Below, one piece after another: positions 1-6,066 of a DNA stretch of 19,203 nucleotides. The DNA is from Xanthobacteraceae bacterium (lineage in GTDB: Bacteria > Pseudomonadota > Alphaproteobacteria > Rhizobiales > Xanthobacteraceae). The stretch's first letter is position 1. Every line of letters starts with the position of its first letter. The stretch is from positions 1-19,203 of the forward strand of contig JAICQA010000011.1 of NCBI GenBank assembly GCA_025929595.1, read 5' to 3'. A program made the position numbers and the translations under genes. The notes below the pieces were generated by a model. That model saw only the letters and a program-made list of their open reading frames with translations. It was not told the origin of the DNA and made no database searches.

Positions 1-99
1 CCCTCCGCCCCCCCCCTGCCCCCCCCTCCGTGCTGGTGGGTGGGGGGTTCCCTCGCCTTCCCTATCTGTTCGCGGGGCGGGCCGCCCCCCCCCCCCCCC
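1..99. other. Low-complexity C/G-rich stretch, no gene seen
   Basis: The first hundred bases are dominated by homopolymer runs: nine Cs at 8-16, eight Cs at 19-26, six Gs at 42-47 and fifteen Cs at 85-99. Around 74-88 a GGGGCGG/CCGCCCC pair could form a tight hairpin. No open frame here has codon use or similarity that I recognise. Runs this long are rare in bacterial chromosomes, so either a contig end or homopolymer miscall is plausible, or a real intergenic low-complexity tract. I cannot tell these apart from one sequence. Confidence 0.6.
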
Positions 100-246
100 G
101 GGCCCGGAATCCAAGCGGCCGCGCCGCAATTGTTGAATCGCCGTTTGGATTCCGGGCTCGCATTGCTCGCGCCTGCCGCGCTGGCGAGCAAAGCGGGCGG
201 CCAGCGCGGCCACTCCAATGGGTGCGCTCGCAATGCGCCCCGGAAT
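100..246. repeat. Nested palindromic intergenic repeat
   Basis: Bases 100-118 pair with 141-159 (the core CCCGGAATCCAAGCGG/CCGTTTGGATTCCGGG matches at 15 of 16 positions), with a loop of about 22 nt. A second stem joins 175-184 (GCCGCGCTGG) perfectly to 201-210 (CCAGCGCGGC). An outer arm joins ATTCCGGG plus GCATTGC at 149-166 to GCAATGC plus CCCCGGAAT at 230-246. The CCGGAAT core therefore occurs three times in alternating orientation. This looks like the dispersed palindromic intergenic elements common in Bradyrhizobium-like genomes; that family assignment is inference. The element lies seven bases beyond the stop codon of the SDR gene and could act as an RNA 3' structure or terminator. Confidence 0.65.
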
Positions 247-252
247 GACAAA

Positions 253-1002
253 TCAAACGTGTTGCCCGCCGTTGATGTGGATCTCGGCGCCGTTGAGATA
301 GGACGACGTTTCGGTGCACAGCACATAGATGATCTTCGCCACTTCATCCGGCTGACCGAGACGGCGCAGCGGAATCTGCTCCACCAGCTTGTCGGTGCCG
401 GGTGACAGGATCGCCGTATCGATCTCGCCGGGCGCAATGGCGTTGACGCGAATGCCGAGCGGGCCGAAATCCGCTGCCATCTCGCGCGTGAGGGAAGCAA
501 GCGCGGCCTTGGAGGTCGCGTAGGCCGCGCCCGCGAACGGATGCACGCGCGAGCCCGCGATCGAGGTGACATTCACCACCGCGCCATGCGCGCGCTTCAG
601 CTCGTCGACCAATCCGCGCGCCAGCATGATCGGCGCGAGGAAGTTTACCTGAAAGACGTGTTGCCAGTCGGCGATGCTGGTCTCGAGCGTGCCGAGCCGC
701 TTGCCATCCTCGCCCTTCGGTGAAACGCCGGCATTGTTGACGAGCGCATGCAGTTCCCCGTGCTCAAGCCGGTTCTTGATCTCGCCGATCGCGGCTTCGG
801 TCGCCACCGGGTTGGCGAGATCGACCTGTATGTGATCCTCGGGGCCCATCTCCCATGGACACTCTTCGGGAAAGGCGTGACGCGAACAGGTGATGACCCG
901 CCAGCCCGCGCTCGAGAAGCGCTTGACCGTCGCGTGCCCGATACCGCGCGAAGCGCCGGTAAGTAGCAGCGTACGACGGGGCTGGTCGGATTTGGTGGCC
1001 AT
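253..1002 (-). CDS. SDR family oxidoreductase
   Basis: A 249-residue short-chain dehydrogenase/reductase of classical length. The Rossmann cofactor motif TGASRGIG is at residues 15-22, the structural NNAG at 89-92, the catalytic serine at about 147 and the YxxxK pair at Tyr161/Lys165. The family uses NAD(P)(H) to oxidise or reduce alcohols and ketones; the sequence does not reveal the substrate. The ATG at 1002 is preceded by GAGGA at good spacing. It lies 18 bp downstream of pdxH on the same strand, so the two are probably co-transcribed, although no shared pathway is evident. The C-terminal NGGQHV is the usual glycine-rich SDR tail. The specific reaction is unknown. Confidence 0.9.
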   Translation of the reverse strand: MATKSDQPRRTLLLTGASRGIGHATVKRFSSAGWRVITCSRHAFPEECPWEMGPEDHIQVDLANPVATEAAIGEIKNRLEHGELHALVNNAGVSPKGEDGKRLGTLETSIADWQHVFQVNFLAPIMLARGLVDELKRAHGAVVNVTSIAGSRVHPFAGAAYATSKAALASLTREMAADFGPLGIRVNAIAPGEIDTAILSPGTDKLVEQIPLRRLGQPDEVAKIIYVLCTETSSYLNGAEIHINGGQHV

Positions 1003-1020
1003 ATTCGTTTCCTCGCCGCG

Positions 1021-1644
1021 TCAGGGATAAAGACGCGAGCGCGTCCAGGATCGATCGAGCGCGGCGCGCGAGAACACCACGCGGTCGTGCAGGCGGAACG
1101 GCTGCTCCTGCCAGAACTCCACATAGAGCGGCGCGATGCGATAGCCGATCCAGTGCGGCGGCCGCGGCACCTCTTTGCCTTCATACTGCGCCTCGACGCG
1201 CGTGACCGCCACCTGCAACTCCTCGCGGTTCTTGAGCGGCCGCGACTGCTGGCTTGCCCAGGCGCCGACTTGCGCGCCGCGCGCACGCGAACCGAAATAG
1301 GCATCGGACTGTGCGGACGTGACCGGCGACACCGGACCGCGCACGCGCACCTGGCGGCTCAGCGACTTCCAGTAAATGACGAGCGCCGCCTTGCCCTGCC
1401 CTTCCAGCTCGCGGCCCTTGGCGCTCTCGCGGTTCGTATAGAATATGAAACCTTCCGGTCCCCAGCCCTTGAGCAGAACCATGCGCACGTTCGGCATGCC
1501 GTCGGCGTCCACGGTCGCCAGCGCGATCGCGTCCGGATCGCGCGGCTCGGACGTCTTCGCCTCCGCCATCCACGCCTCGAACGGGCCGAACGGTTCGGCC
1601 GCGTCGGGGAAGTCACTGAACGTTAACCCTGCGGGGTGTTTCAT
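1021..1644 (-). CDS. pdxH: Pyridoxamine/pyridoxine 5'-phosphate oxidase
   Basis: A 207-residue FMN-dependent oxidase that converts PNP or PMP to pyridoxal 5'-phosphate in the cytoplasm, the last step of vitamin B6 synthesis and salvage. Characteristic blocks in order are RMVLLKG (54-60), FYTNRESAKGREL (68-80), YWKSLSRQVRVRG (91-103), SRARGAQVGAWASQQS (119-134), and the C-terminal FRLHDR (183-188) ending in RLYP. Length matches the family. The frame stays open upstream, but the ATG at 1644 gives the normal N-terminus; no clear ribosome-binding site precedes it. It leads a likely two-gene unit with the SDR gene and is divergent from the surface-protein gene, with only 32 bp between start codons. 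Confidence 0.95.
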   Translation of the reverse strand: MKHPAGLTFSDFPDAAEPFGPFEAWMAEAKTSEPRDPDAIALATVDADGMPNVRMVLLKGWGPEGFIFYTNRESAKGRELEGQGKAALVIYWKSLSRQVRVRGPVSPVTSAQSDAYFGSRARGAQVGAWASQQSRPLKNREELQVAVTRVEAQYEGKEVPRPPHWIGYRIAPLYVEFWQEQPFRLHDRVVFSRAALDRSWTRSRLYP

Positions 1645-1676
1645 GACGCAATCGTATTCGCGTAGGAGTTCGGGCC

Positions 1677-2240
1677 GTGTGCCTTCCGGATCGCGCCTCG
1701 CTTGCGCGCGGGGCCATCGAGGCTCTTCCATATCACGGATCGGCGCATTCGCGCCGCTCGTCCGCATGGACGGTTTTGGTGCTCGCGGCCATGCTCGCAT
1801 TCGGCTCCGGCGCCTGCGCCATGACCATGGAGCTCGGCTCCTTCCTCTCCGACAAGGAAGAAAAGCCGGCCACGGTGGCGCAAGCCGACAAGGGCGACGT
1901 CCGCGATGTCACCGGCTCGCTTGCAATGCAGTCGAAGAAGACCGAACGCGCAAGCGGCGGCATCCACCCCATCGACTGGAAGCTGACCTCGGTGGCGCTG
2001 AAGGAGGCGCTCGGCCAGAAGGAGGAAGGCGCCAGTATCCCGTGGCAGAACCCGGATACCGGCAGCCGCGGGACCGTCACCCCGGTCGCGGCCTCCTACA
2101 TCAAGGACGGCTTTGCCTGCCGCAACTTCATCGCCAGCCACGTCGGCGACGGGCGCGAAAGCTGGTACGAGGGCACGGCCTGCCGCATTCACAGGGGCGA
2201 ATGGGAAATCCGCTCGACACGGCCGCTTCAGAAGTCCTGA
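1677..2240 (+). CDS. RT0821/Lpp0805-type surface protein
   Basis: A 187-residue probable exported protein. A GTG start at 1677 is supported by AGGAG at 1664-1668. The long N-terminal region carries an RR pair (26-27) followed by a hydrophobic segment at about 31-48 ending near Gly-Ala-Cys-Ala, consistent with a signal peptide; a lipoprotein Cys47 is possible but the lipobox is weak. The C-terminal half shows the pattern I associate with the RT0821/Lpp0805 family: IPWQNPDTGSRGTVTP (121-136), then CRNF (148-151) and YEGTACR with a following GEW (164-176). Two cysteines (148, 169) could form a disulfide. Function in the family is poorly known. If the start lay further in, a Met at residue 39 would be the next option, but that would cut the hydrophobic segment. 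Confidence 0.72.
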   Translation: MCLPDRASLARGAIEALPYHGSAHSRRSSAWTVLVLAAMLAFGSGACAMTMELGSFLSDKEEKPATVAQADKGDVRDVTGSLAMQSKKTERASGGIHPIDWKLTSVALKEALGQKEEGASIPWQNPDTGSRGTVTPVAASYIKDGFACRNFIASHVGDGRESWYEGTACRIHRGEWEIRSTRPLQKS

Positions 2241-2249
2241 TCGGCGTTG

Positions 2250-2265
2250 CGGAACCGCCGTTCCG
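2250..2265 (+). terminator. Hairpin after surface-protein gene
   Basis: CGGAAC-CGCC-GTTCCG is a perfect 6-bp stem with a 4-nt loop, nine bases past the stop codon at 2240. No T-run follows, so it is not a classical intrinsic terminator. It may be an RNA 3'-end structure or chance in GC-rich DNA. Confidence 0.3.
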
Positions 2266-2319
2266 TCACCACATTTAGGCTGCTGGGTCTGGGAAATCCC
2301 CGGGCGATGGAGTTCAGGC

Positions 2320-3303
2320 TTGCGCAACCCCTATGACGTGCTCGGCGTCGGCAAGGGGGCGGATCAGGCTGAGATCAAGAAAGCCTTCCGCCGTCTCGCC
2401 AAGAAGCTGCATCCGGACGCCAACAAGGCCGATCCGAAGGCGGCCGCGCGCTTTGCCGAGCTGAATTCCGCCTACGAAATCCTCGGCGAAGAGGACAAGC
2501 GCAAGGCATTCGACCGCGGCGAGATCGACGCGGAAGGCAAGCCGCGCTTTCAGGGCTTCGCGGGCGGAGGCTTCGGTGGCGCCGGCCAGCAGCATCCGGG
2601 CTTCGACGCGTCGACGATCTTCGAGACTTTCAATGTTGGGCCAGGCGGTTTCCGCCGCACGACAACGCGCGGCCCCGCCGGTGGCGGCGCGGGCGGCGGC
2701 AGCTTCGAAGACGTCCTGAGCAGCCTGTTCGGGGGGCGCGGCCAGGCCCATTTCGAAGATTTCGACGCGGCAGAGATGCAGCGCGGTGCGTCGCGCGGCC
2801 AGGATGCGACGGCGTCGCTCTCGGTGTCGCTTTCGGAAGCGGTGAGCGGCGTCAAAAAGCGCGTGCTCCTGCCGACGGGCAAGAACGTCGAGGTCAGCGT
2901 GCCGGCCGGAGTCACCGAGGGACAGCAGATCCGTCTCCGCGGCCAGGGATTCCATTCGCCGACCGGCGTCGCGGGCGACGCGATCATCACCCTGCATGTC
3001 ACGCCGCATGCGGACCTGAAGGTTGACGGATCGGACCTGCGCGCGGACATCGCGGTGCCGTTCGACGACGCGGTGCTCGGCGGCTCCGTGCGCGTGCCGA
3101 CGATCGACGGCGCGGTCGAGCTCAAGATTCCACCGCGCACGAACGGCGGCCGCACCTTCCGGCTCAAGGGTAAAGGCCTGCCGAAAAAGGGCGGCGGTTC
3201 GGGCGATCTGCTCGCGACCGTTCGCATCGAGTTGCCGGAAGGCGTCGATAGCGAACTCGACGCGCTCGCCAAACAGGCGCGTGAGAAGCGCACCAAGACC
3301 TGA
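2320..3303 (+). CDS. J-domain co-chaperone, CbpA/DnaJ-like without zinc finger
   Basis: A 327-residue Hsp40-type co-chaperone expected to stimulate DnaK ATPase and deliver substrates. The J domain occupies about residues 2-66 with the diagnostic HPD at 31-33. A Gly/Phe-rich linker covers about 81-140, and two beta-rich C-terminal substrate-binding domains follow (about 160-310; motifs VSVPAGVTEGQQIRLRG and FRLKGKGLPKKG). No CxxCxGxG repeats are present, so it is CbpA-class rather than canonical DnaJ. The frame is open well upstream, into the preceding gene, but the J domain starts directly after a TTG at 2320 with GGAG at 2309-2312 seven bases before it. An ATG at 2307 is out of frame. It ends one base short of the convergent anti-sigma stop codon. 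Confidence 0.9.
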   Translation: MRNPYDVLGVGKGADQAEIKKAFRRLAKKLHPDANKADPKAAARFAELNSAYEILGEEDKRKAFDRGEIDAEGKPRFQGFAGGGFGGAGQQHPGFDASTIFETFNVGPGGFRRTTTRGPAGGGAGGGSFEDVLSSLFGGRGQAHFEDFDAAEMQRGASRGQDATASLSVSLSEAVSGVKKRVLLPTGKNVEVSVPAGVTEGQQIRLRGQGFHSPTGVAGDAIITLHVTPHADLKVDGSDLRADIAVPFDDAVLGGSVRVPTIDGAVELKIPPRTNGGRTFRLKGKGLPKKGGGSGDLLATVRIELPEGVDSELDALAKQAREKRTKT

Positions 3304-3304
3304 G

Positions 3305-4084
3305 TTATTTCCGGTCGGCCGGAAGCTCGTAGGCGGCGTAGACGCTGCGCGCGATGCGGTCGAGCTTGTCGCGGTCGGCGGGACCCGCGACGACAAAGCC
3401 GAGGCCGGCATCGATCCACGCCAACGCGCCGATGTCGCCCATCTGACGCCATTTGAAGTTGCTGCGCTCGTTGCTCGCGGAACGCACGCAGGTGATCGTG
3501 ACGCGCTCGCCGCCCTGCCCTTCATACATAATGAGCGCCGCCGGACCGCGTGAGCCCGGCAGCAATCTCCCACCGAGCAGCTTGTAGCCTTCGTCGCCGA
3601 GATCCGGCGCCTTCACCTGAGAGCCGACGCGGCGCGAGAGCCACGGCAACAGATGCGCTTCATTCGCGCGTACCTCGATCGGATGGCGAACCTCGTTGAT
3701 GTAAAGCCGGTGCGCTTCGAGCGCGGCGTCGGCGAGCGCGCGCGCCATCTGGTTCTGCGTCGGAATCTTGAAATAGTCGTTCGCGAACCAGCCAACCGTC
3801 GCGCCGACGATCAAGGCGATAGACGCGGCAATCGCGATCTTGCGGCGAAGGCCGCTCGCGCGCAATGCAATATTGTCGATCTGCAAACGCTCCGGCAGCG
3901 GCTCGTCGGCGACGGGGCCAAACCGCTCGCGTAGCGCGGCCGCCTGCGCACGCCACTCGGCAACACGCGCGGCTTCAGCCGGATTGGCCGCGAGAAATGC
4001 TTCGGCCGCGGCCAGACGATCCGCCGGCAGGAAACCGTCGGCGTAGGCGTGCAGTTCGTCTTCGGTGATCGTCGCGTCGGCCAT
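3305..4084 (-). CDS. Membrane-anchored anti-sigma factor
   Basis: A 259-residue protein with a cytoplasmic N-terminal helical region containing LHAYADGFLPADR (11-23), an alanine-rich helix, one transmembrane segment at about 83-101, and a C-terminal periplasmic domain of roughly 155 residues. This is the architecture of an ECF anti-sigma factor that sequesters its sigma factor at the inner membrane. The HxxxCxxC zinc motif of ZAS-type anti-sigmas is absent; the N-terminal domain has no cysteine. It starts 9 bp after the ECF sigma stop codon, with AGGA as a ribosome-binding site lying across that junction, so translation is probably coupled. The inducing signal is unknown; the periplasmic domain is the likely sensor. 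Confidence 0.85.
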   Translation of the reverse strand: MADATITEDELHAYADGFLPADRLAAAEAFLAANPAEAARVAEWRAQAAALRERFGPVADEPLPERLQIDNIALRASGLRRKIAIAASIALIVGATVGWFANDYFKIPTQNQMARALADAALEAHRLYINEVRHPIEVRANEAHLLPWLSRRVGSQVKAPDLGDEGYKLLGGRLLPGSRGPAALIMYEGQGGERVTITCVRSASNERSNFKWRQMGDIGALAWIDAGLGFVVAGPADRDKLDRIARSVYAAYELPADRK

Positions 4085-4093
4085 TTCAATCCT

Positions 4094-4585
4094 TCAGGGC
4101 ACGCTGCGCAGTTTCGGCAGCTCGCCGTCGACATGCGTGCGCAAGGTCGTGCGCGCGCGCGACAGGCGCGACATGACGGTGCCGATCGGCACGCCCTGCA
4201 CGTCGGCGGCCTCGCGGTAACTCATGCCTTCGAGCGCAACGAGGAGCAGCACCTCGCGCTGCTCGGGCGGCAGGAGCGACAATCCGCGCTCGATGTCGCG
4301 GCCGGTGCCGTCCGATCCGGGCTCGGCGGGCGGGTCGGCGTCCTCGATCACCGTGAGTATCGGACGGCGCGACAGGCCGCGCCGCCGGTTGCGGTCGAGA
4401 TTGAGCAGGATCGTGAACAGCCACGTTCGCAGGTCTCCGCCGTGAAACAGGTGCTCGGCACGGAGCGCGCGGACGAGCGTGTCCTGCACGAGATCGTCCG
4501 CGGTCTCCGCGTCACGCGACAGGGCGCGGGCGAAACGCCGGAGCGCCGGAATCAGGGGCTCAAGCCCCCTTCGAACCGCCGTCAT
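4094..4585 (-). CDS. ECF-family RNA polymerase sigma factor
   Basis: A 163-residue extracytoplasmic-function sigma-70 factor. Region 2 is visible from ADDLVQDTLVRAL (29-41) through LRTWLFTILLNLDRNRRR (52-69); region 4 with its helix-turn-helix runs from LPPEQREVLLL to SYREAADVQGVPIGTVMSRLSRAR (about 105-145). Region 3 is absent, as expected. The ATG at 4585 is chosen because GGAG lies six bases before it; an in-frame ATG four codons upstream (4597) is the alternative. The frame remains open far upstream, but that part overlaps fabI on the other strand and is spurious. It is the first gene of a pair with its anti-sigma factor. A promoter-like element upstream suggests autoregulation. Confidence 0.92.
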   Translation of the reverse strand: MTAVRRGLEPLIPALRRFARALSRDAETADDLVQDTLVRALRAEHLFHGGDLRTWLFTILLNLDRNRRRGLSRRPILTVIEDADPPAEPGSDGTGRDIERGLSLLPPEQREVLLLVALEGMSYREAADVQGVPIGTVMSRLSRARTTLRTHVDGELPKLRSVP

Positions 4586-4637
4586 GGCCGGCTCCATCCA
4601 AAGGATCGTCCGGACATTCTGCGGCCTCCCATAAGAG

Positions 4638-4665
4638 AACGCGAGTAGGTGCCCACTTATTCCCC
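4638..4665 (-). promoter_or_regulatory. Putative ECF-type autoregulatory promoter
   Basis: Read on the minus strand, GGGGAATAA (4657-4665) is followed by CGTT (4638-4641); GGAAT and CGTT are 17 bp apart. This resembles the GGAA(C/T)-N16-17-CGTT pattern recognised by many ECF sigma factors, which often transcribe their own operons. The predicted RNA would start about 35-45 nt upstream of the sigma gene start codon. The assignment rests on pattern match only. Confidence 0.5.
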
Positions 4666-4669
4666 TGCG

Positions 4670-4698
4670 CTTGAAGGGGCTTGAGGCCCATGCGATAG
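4670..4698 (+). promoter_or_regulatory. Putative housekeeping promoter of fabI
   Basis: CTTGAA (4670-4675), a 17-bp spacer and CGATAG (4693-4698) resemble the alphaproteobacterial sigma-70 consensus CTTGAC-N17-CTATAT (5/6 and 4/6 matches). The -35 box lies only 4 bp from the -35 element of the divergent ECF-type promoter. The implied leader to the fabI ATG is about 35 nt. Confidence 0.4.
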
Positions 4699-4738
4699 CT
4701 GGCCGCCTTCGCGTGTAGGTGGTGGCGGGAGGGCCGGA

Positions 4739-5569
4739 ATGGCGGGAAACGGCGCTTTGATGCGGGGCAAGAACGGCCTCGTGTTCGGGGTTGCGAACAA
4801 CCGCTCCATCGCCTGGGGGATCGGCAAGGCCTGCGCCGGCGCCGGCGCCAATGTCGGGTTCACCTACCAGGGCGACGCCCTGAAAAAACGGGTCGAGCCG
4901 CTGGCCGCGGAGATCGGCGGCAAAGTCGTCGGCCATTGCGACGTCACCGACCCGGCGACGATCGATGCCGTGTTCGAGGAGGCCGACCGCACCATCGGTC
5001 CGCTCGATTTCGTCGTCCATGCCGTGGCGTTTTCGGACAAGAACGAGCTGGACGGGCGCTACGTCGATACGACGCCCGACAATTTCACCAAGACGATGTT
5101 CATCTCCTGCTACTCTTTTACCGCGATCGCACAGCGGGCGGAGAAGCGGATGCCGAAGGGCGGCTCGCTGCTGACGCTGACCTACTACGGCGCCGAGAAG
5201 TGGATGCCGCATTATAACGTCATGGGAGTCGCGAAGGCCGGCCTCGAGGCGAGCGTGCGTTATCTCGCGGCCGACCTCGGCGAGAAGAACATTCGTGTGA
5301 ATGCGATTTCGGCCGGACCGATCAAGACGCTCGCCGCGTCCGGCATTGGCGATTTCCGCTACATCCTGCGCTGGAATGAATATAACTCGCCGCTGCGGCG
5401 CACGGTGACGATCGACGAAGTGGGCGACGCCGCGCTCTATTTCCTGTCCGATCTGGGCCGCGGCGTCACCGGCGAAATCCACCACGTCGATGCCGGCTAC
5501 CACATTGTCGGCATGAAAAACCCTGATGCTCCCGACATGACGCCCGGCAAGGGCGAGGATCAGGGATAA
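4739..5569 (+). CDS. fabI: Enoyl-[acyl-carrier-protein] reductase (NADH)
   Basis: A 276-residue SDR-fold enoyl-ACP reductase, which reduces trans-2-enoyl-ACP in the last step of each fatty acid elongation cycle; FabI is the triclosan target. The atypical FabI nucleotide-binding start GVANNRSIAWGIG is at residues 17-29. The catalytic pattern Y149-x9-Y159-x6-K166 matches E. coli FabI Tyr146/Tyr156/Lys163 in spacing, within TYYGAEKWMPHYNVMGVAK. The C-terminal half has the usual ISAGPIKTLAASGI stretch. The ATG at 4739 has GGAGG six bases upstream. It is separate from any fabA-fabB cluster here, so it may be one of several FabI paralogues. It is followed after 9 bp by a small secreted protein gene, probably in the same transcript. 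Confidence 0.95.
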   Translation: MAGNGALMRGKNGLVFGVANNRSIAWGIGKACAGAGANVGFTYQGDALKKRVEPLAAEIGGKVVGHCDVTDPATIDAVFEEADRTIGPLDFVVHAVAFSDKNELDGRYVDTTPDNFTKTMFISCYSFTAIAQRAEKRMPKGGSLLTLTYYGAEKWMPHYNVMGVAKAGLEASVRYLAADLGEKNIRVNAISAGPIKTLAASGIGDFRYILRWNEYNSPLRRTVTIDEVGDAALYFLSDLGRGVTGEIHHVDAGYHIVGMKNPDAPDMTPGKGEDQG

Positions 5570-5578
5570 GGGGCCAAC

Positions 5579-6040
5579 ATGAAGAAATCGATCGCCGCTG
5601 TTTTCGCCTTACTGGTCGCGGCAACGAGCGCGTCCGCGCAAGGCTTCTATCCATATGACTGGTGGTGGGGCCGTTCGGGCCTGTTCTCGCGCGACTACAT
5701 CACGCCGACCTTCGACGAGCCCGGCTATGTCTACGGCAATTCACGCAGCGCACGATCGACGCGCGCGGGCAAGCTGATTTTCGCTGCCGCGACGGTCGAC
5801 GACTACTGCCAGCAGGACGGCTCGCCGCGTATCACGGTGCTCGACGCCTCGGGCGGGCGCATCGCGACCGACATCGGTTCGTTCGTAGCCGTCGGCAATG
5901 ACGGCGGCTCGAAGCGATGCCTCGGCCGCACCGTACGCGGCACGCGCGTTTACTACAGCGGGCGCGGCAACCGCGTCGTGCTGCGTGTGGCTTATCCGAC
6001 CAAGGGCCTGACATACGATCATGTGATTTCCGTCCGCTGA
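5579..6040 (+). CDS. Small secreted protein of unknown function
   Basis: A 153-residue protein whose family I do not recognise. Residues 1-20 form a clear Sec signal peptide (KK, hydrophobic core, cleavage after SASA). The mature protein starts with an aromatic patch (YPYDWWWG, 24-31) and has two cysteines (77, 114) that could pair in the periplasm. The remainder alternates short hydrophobic and polar stretches, suggesting beta structure. The start codon follows AAGGGG, which overlaps the fabI stop codon, so translation may be coupled to fabI. The FAD-dependent oxidoreductase gene follows after 26 bp. Codon use looks like that of the neighbours, so recent transfer is not suggested. Function unknown. 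Confidence 0.8.
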   Translation: MKKSIAAVFALLVAATSASAQGFYPYDWWWGRSGLFSRDYITPTFDEPGYVYGNSRSARSTRAGKLIFAAATVDDYCQQDGSPRITVLDASGGRIATDIGSFVAVGNDGGSKRCLGRTVRGTRVYYSGRGNRVVLRVAYPTKGLTYDHVISVR

Positions 6041-6066
6041 GGGGCGGCGGCTGGGGAGTTCTGCGT

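Noticed and set aside
2314..3573. Minus-strand open frame of 419 codons opposite the J-domain gene
   Set aside because: It overlaps the real J-domain gene and part of the real anti-sigma gene and has no family features.
4598..5503. N-terminal extension of the ECF sigma frame
   Set aside because: It runs antisense through fabI and adds about 300 residues to a protein family of about 165; the GGAG-ATG at 4585 is the sensible start.
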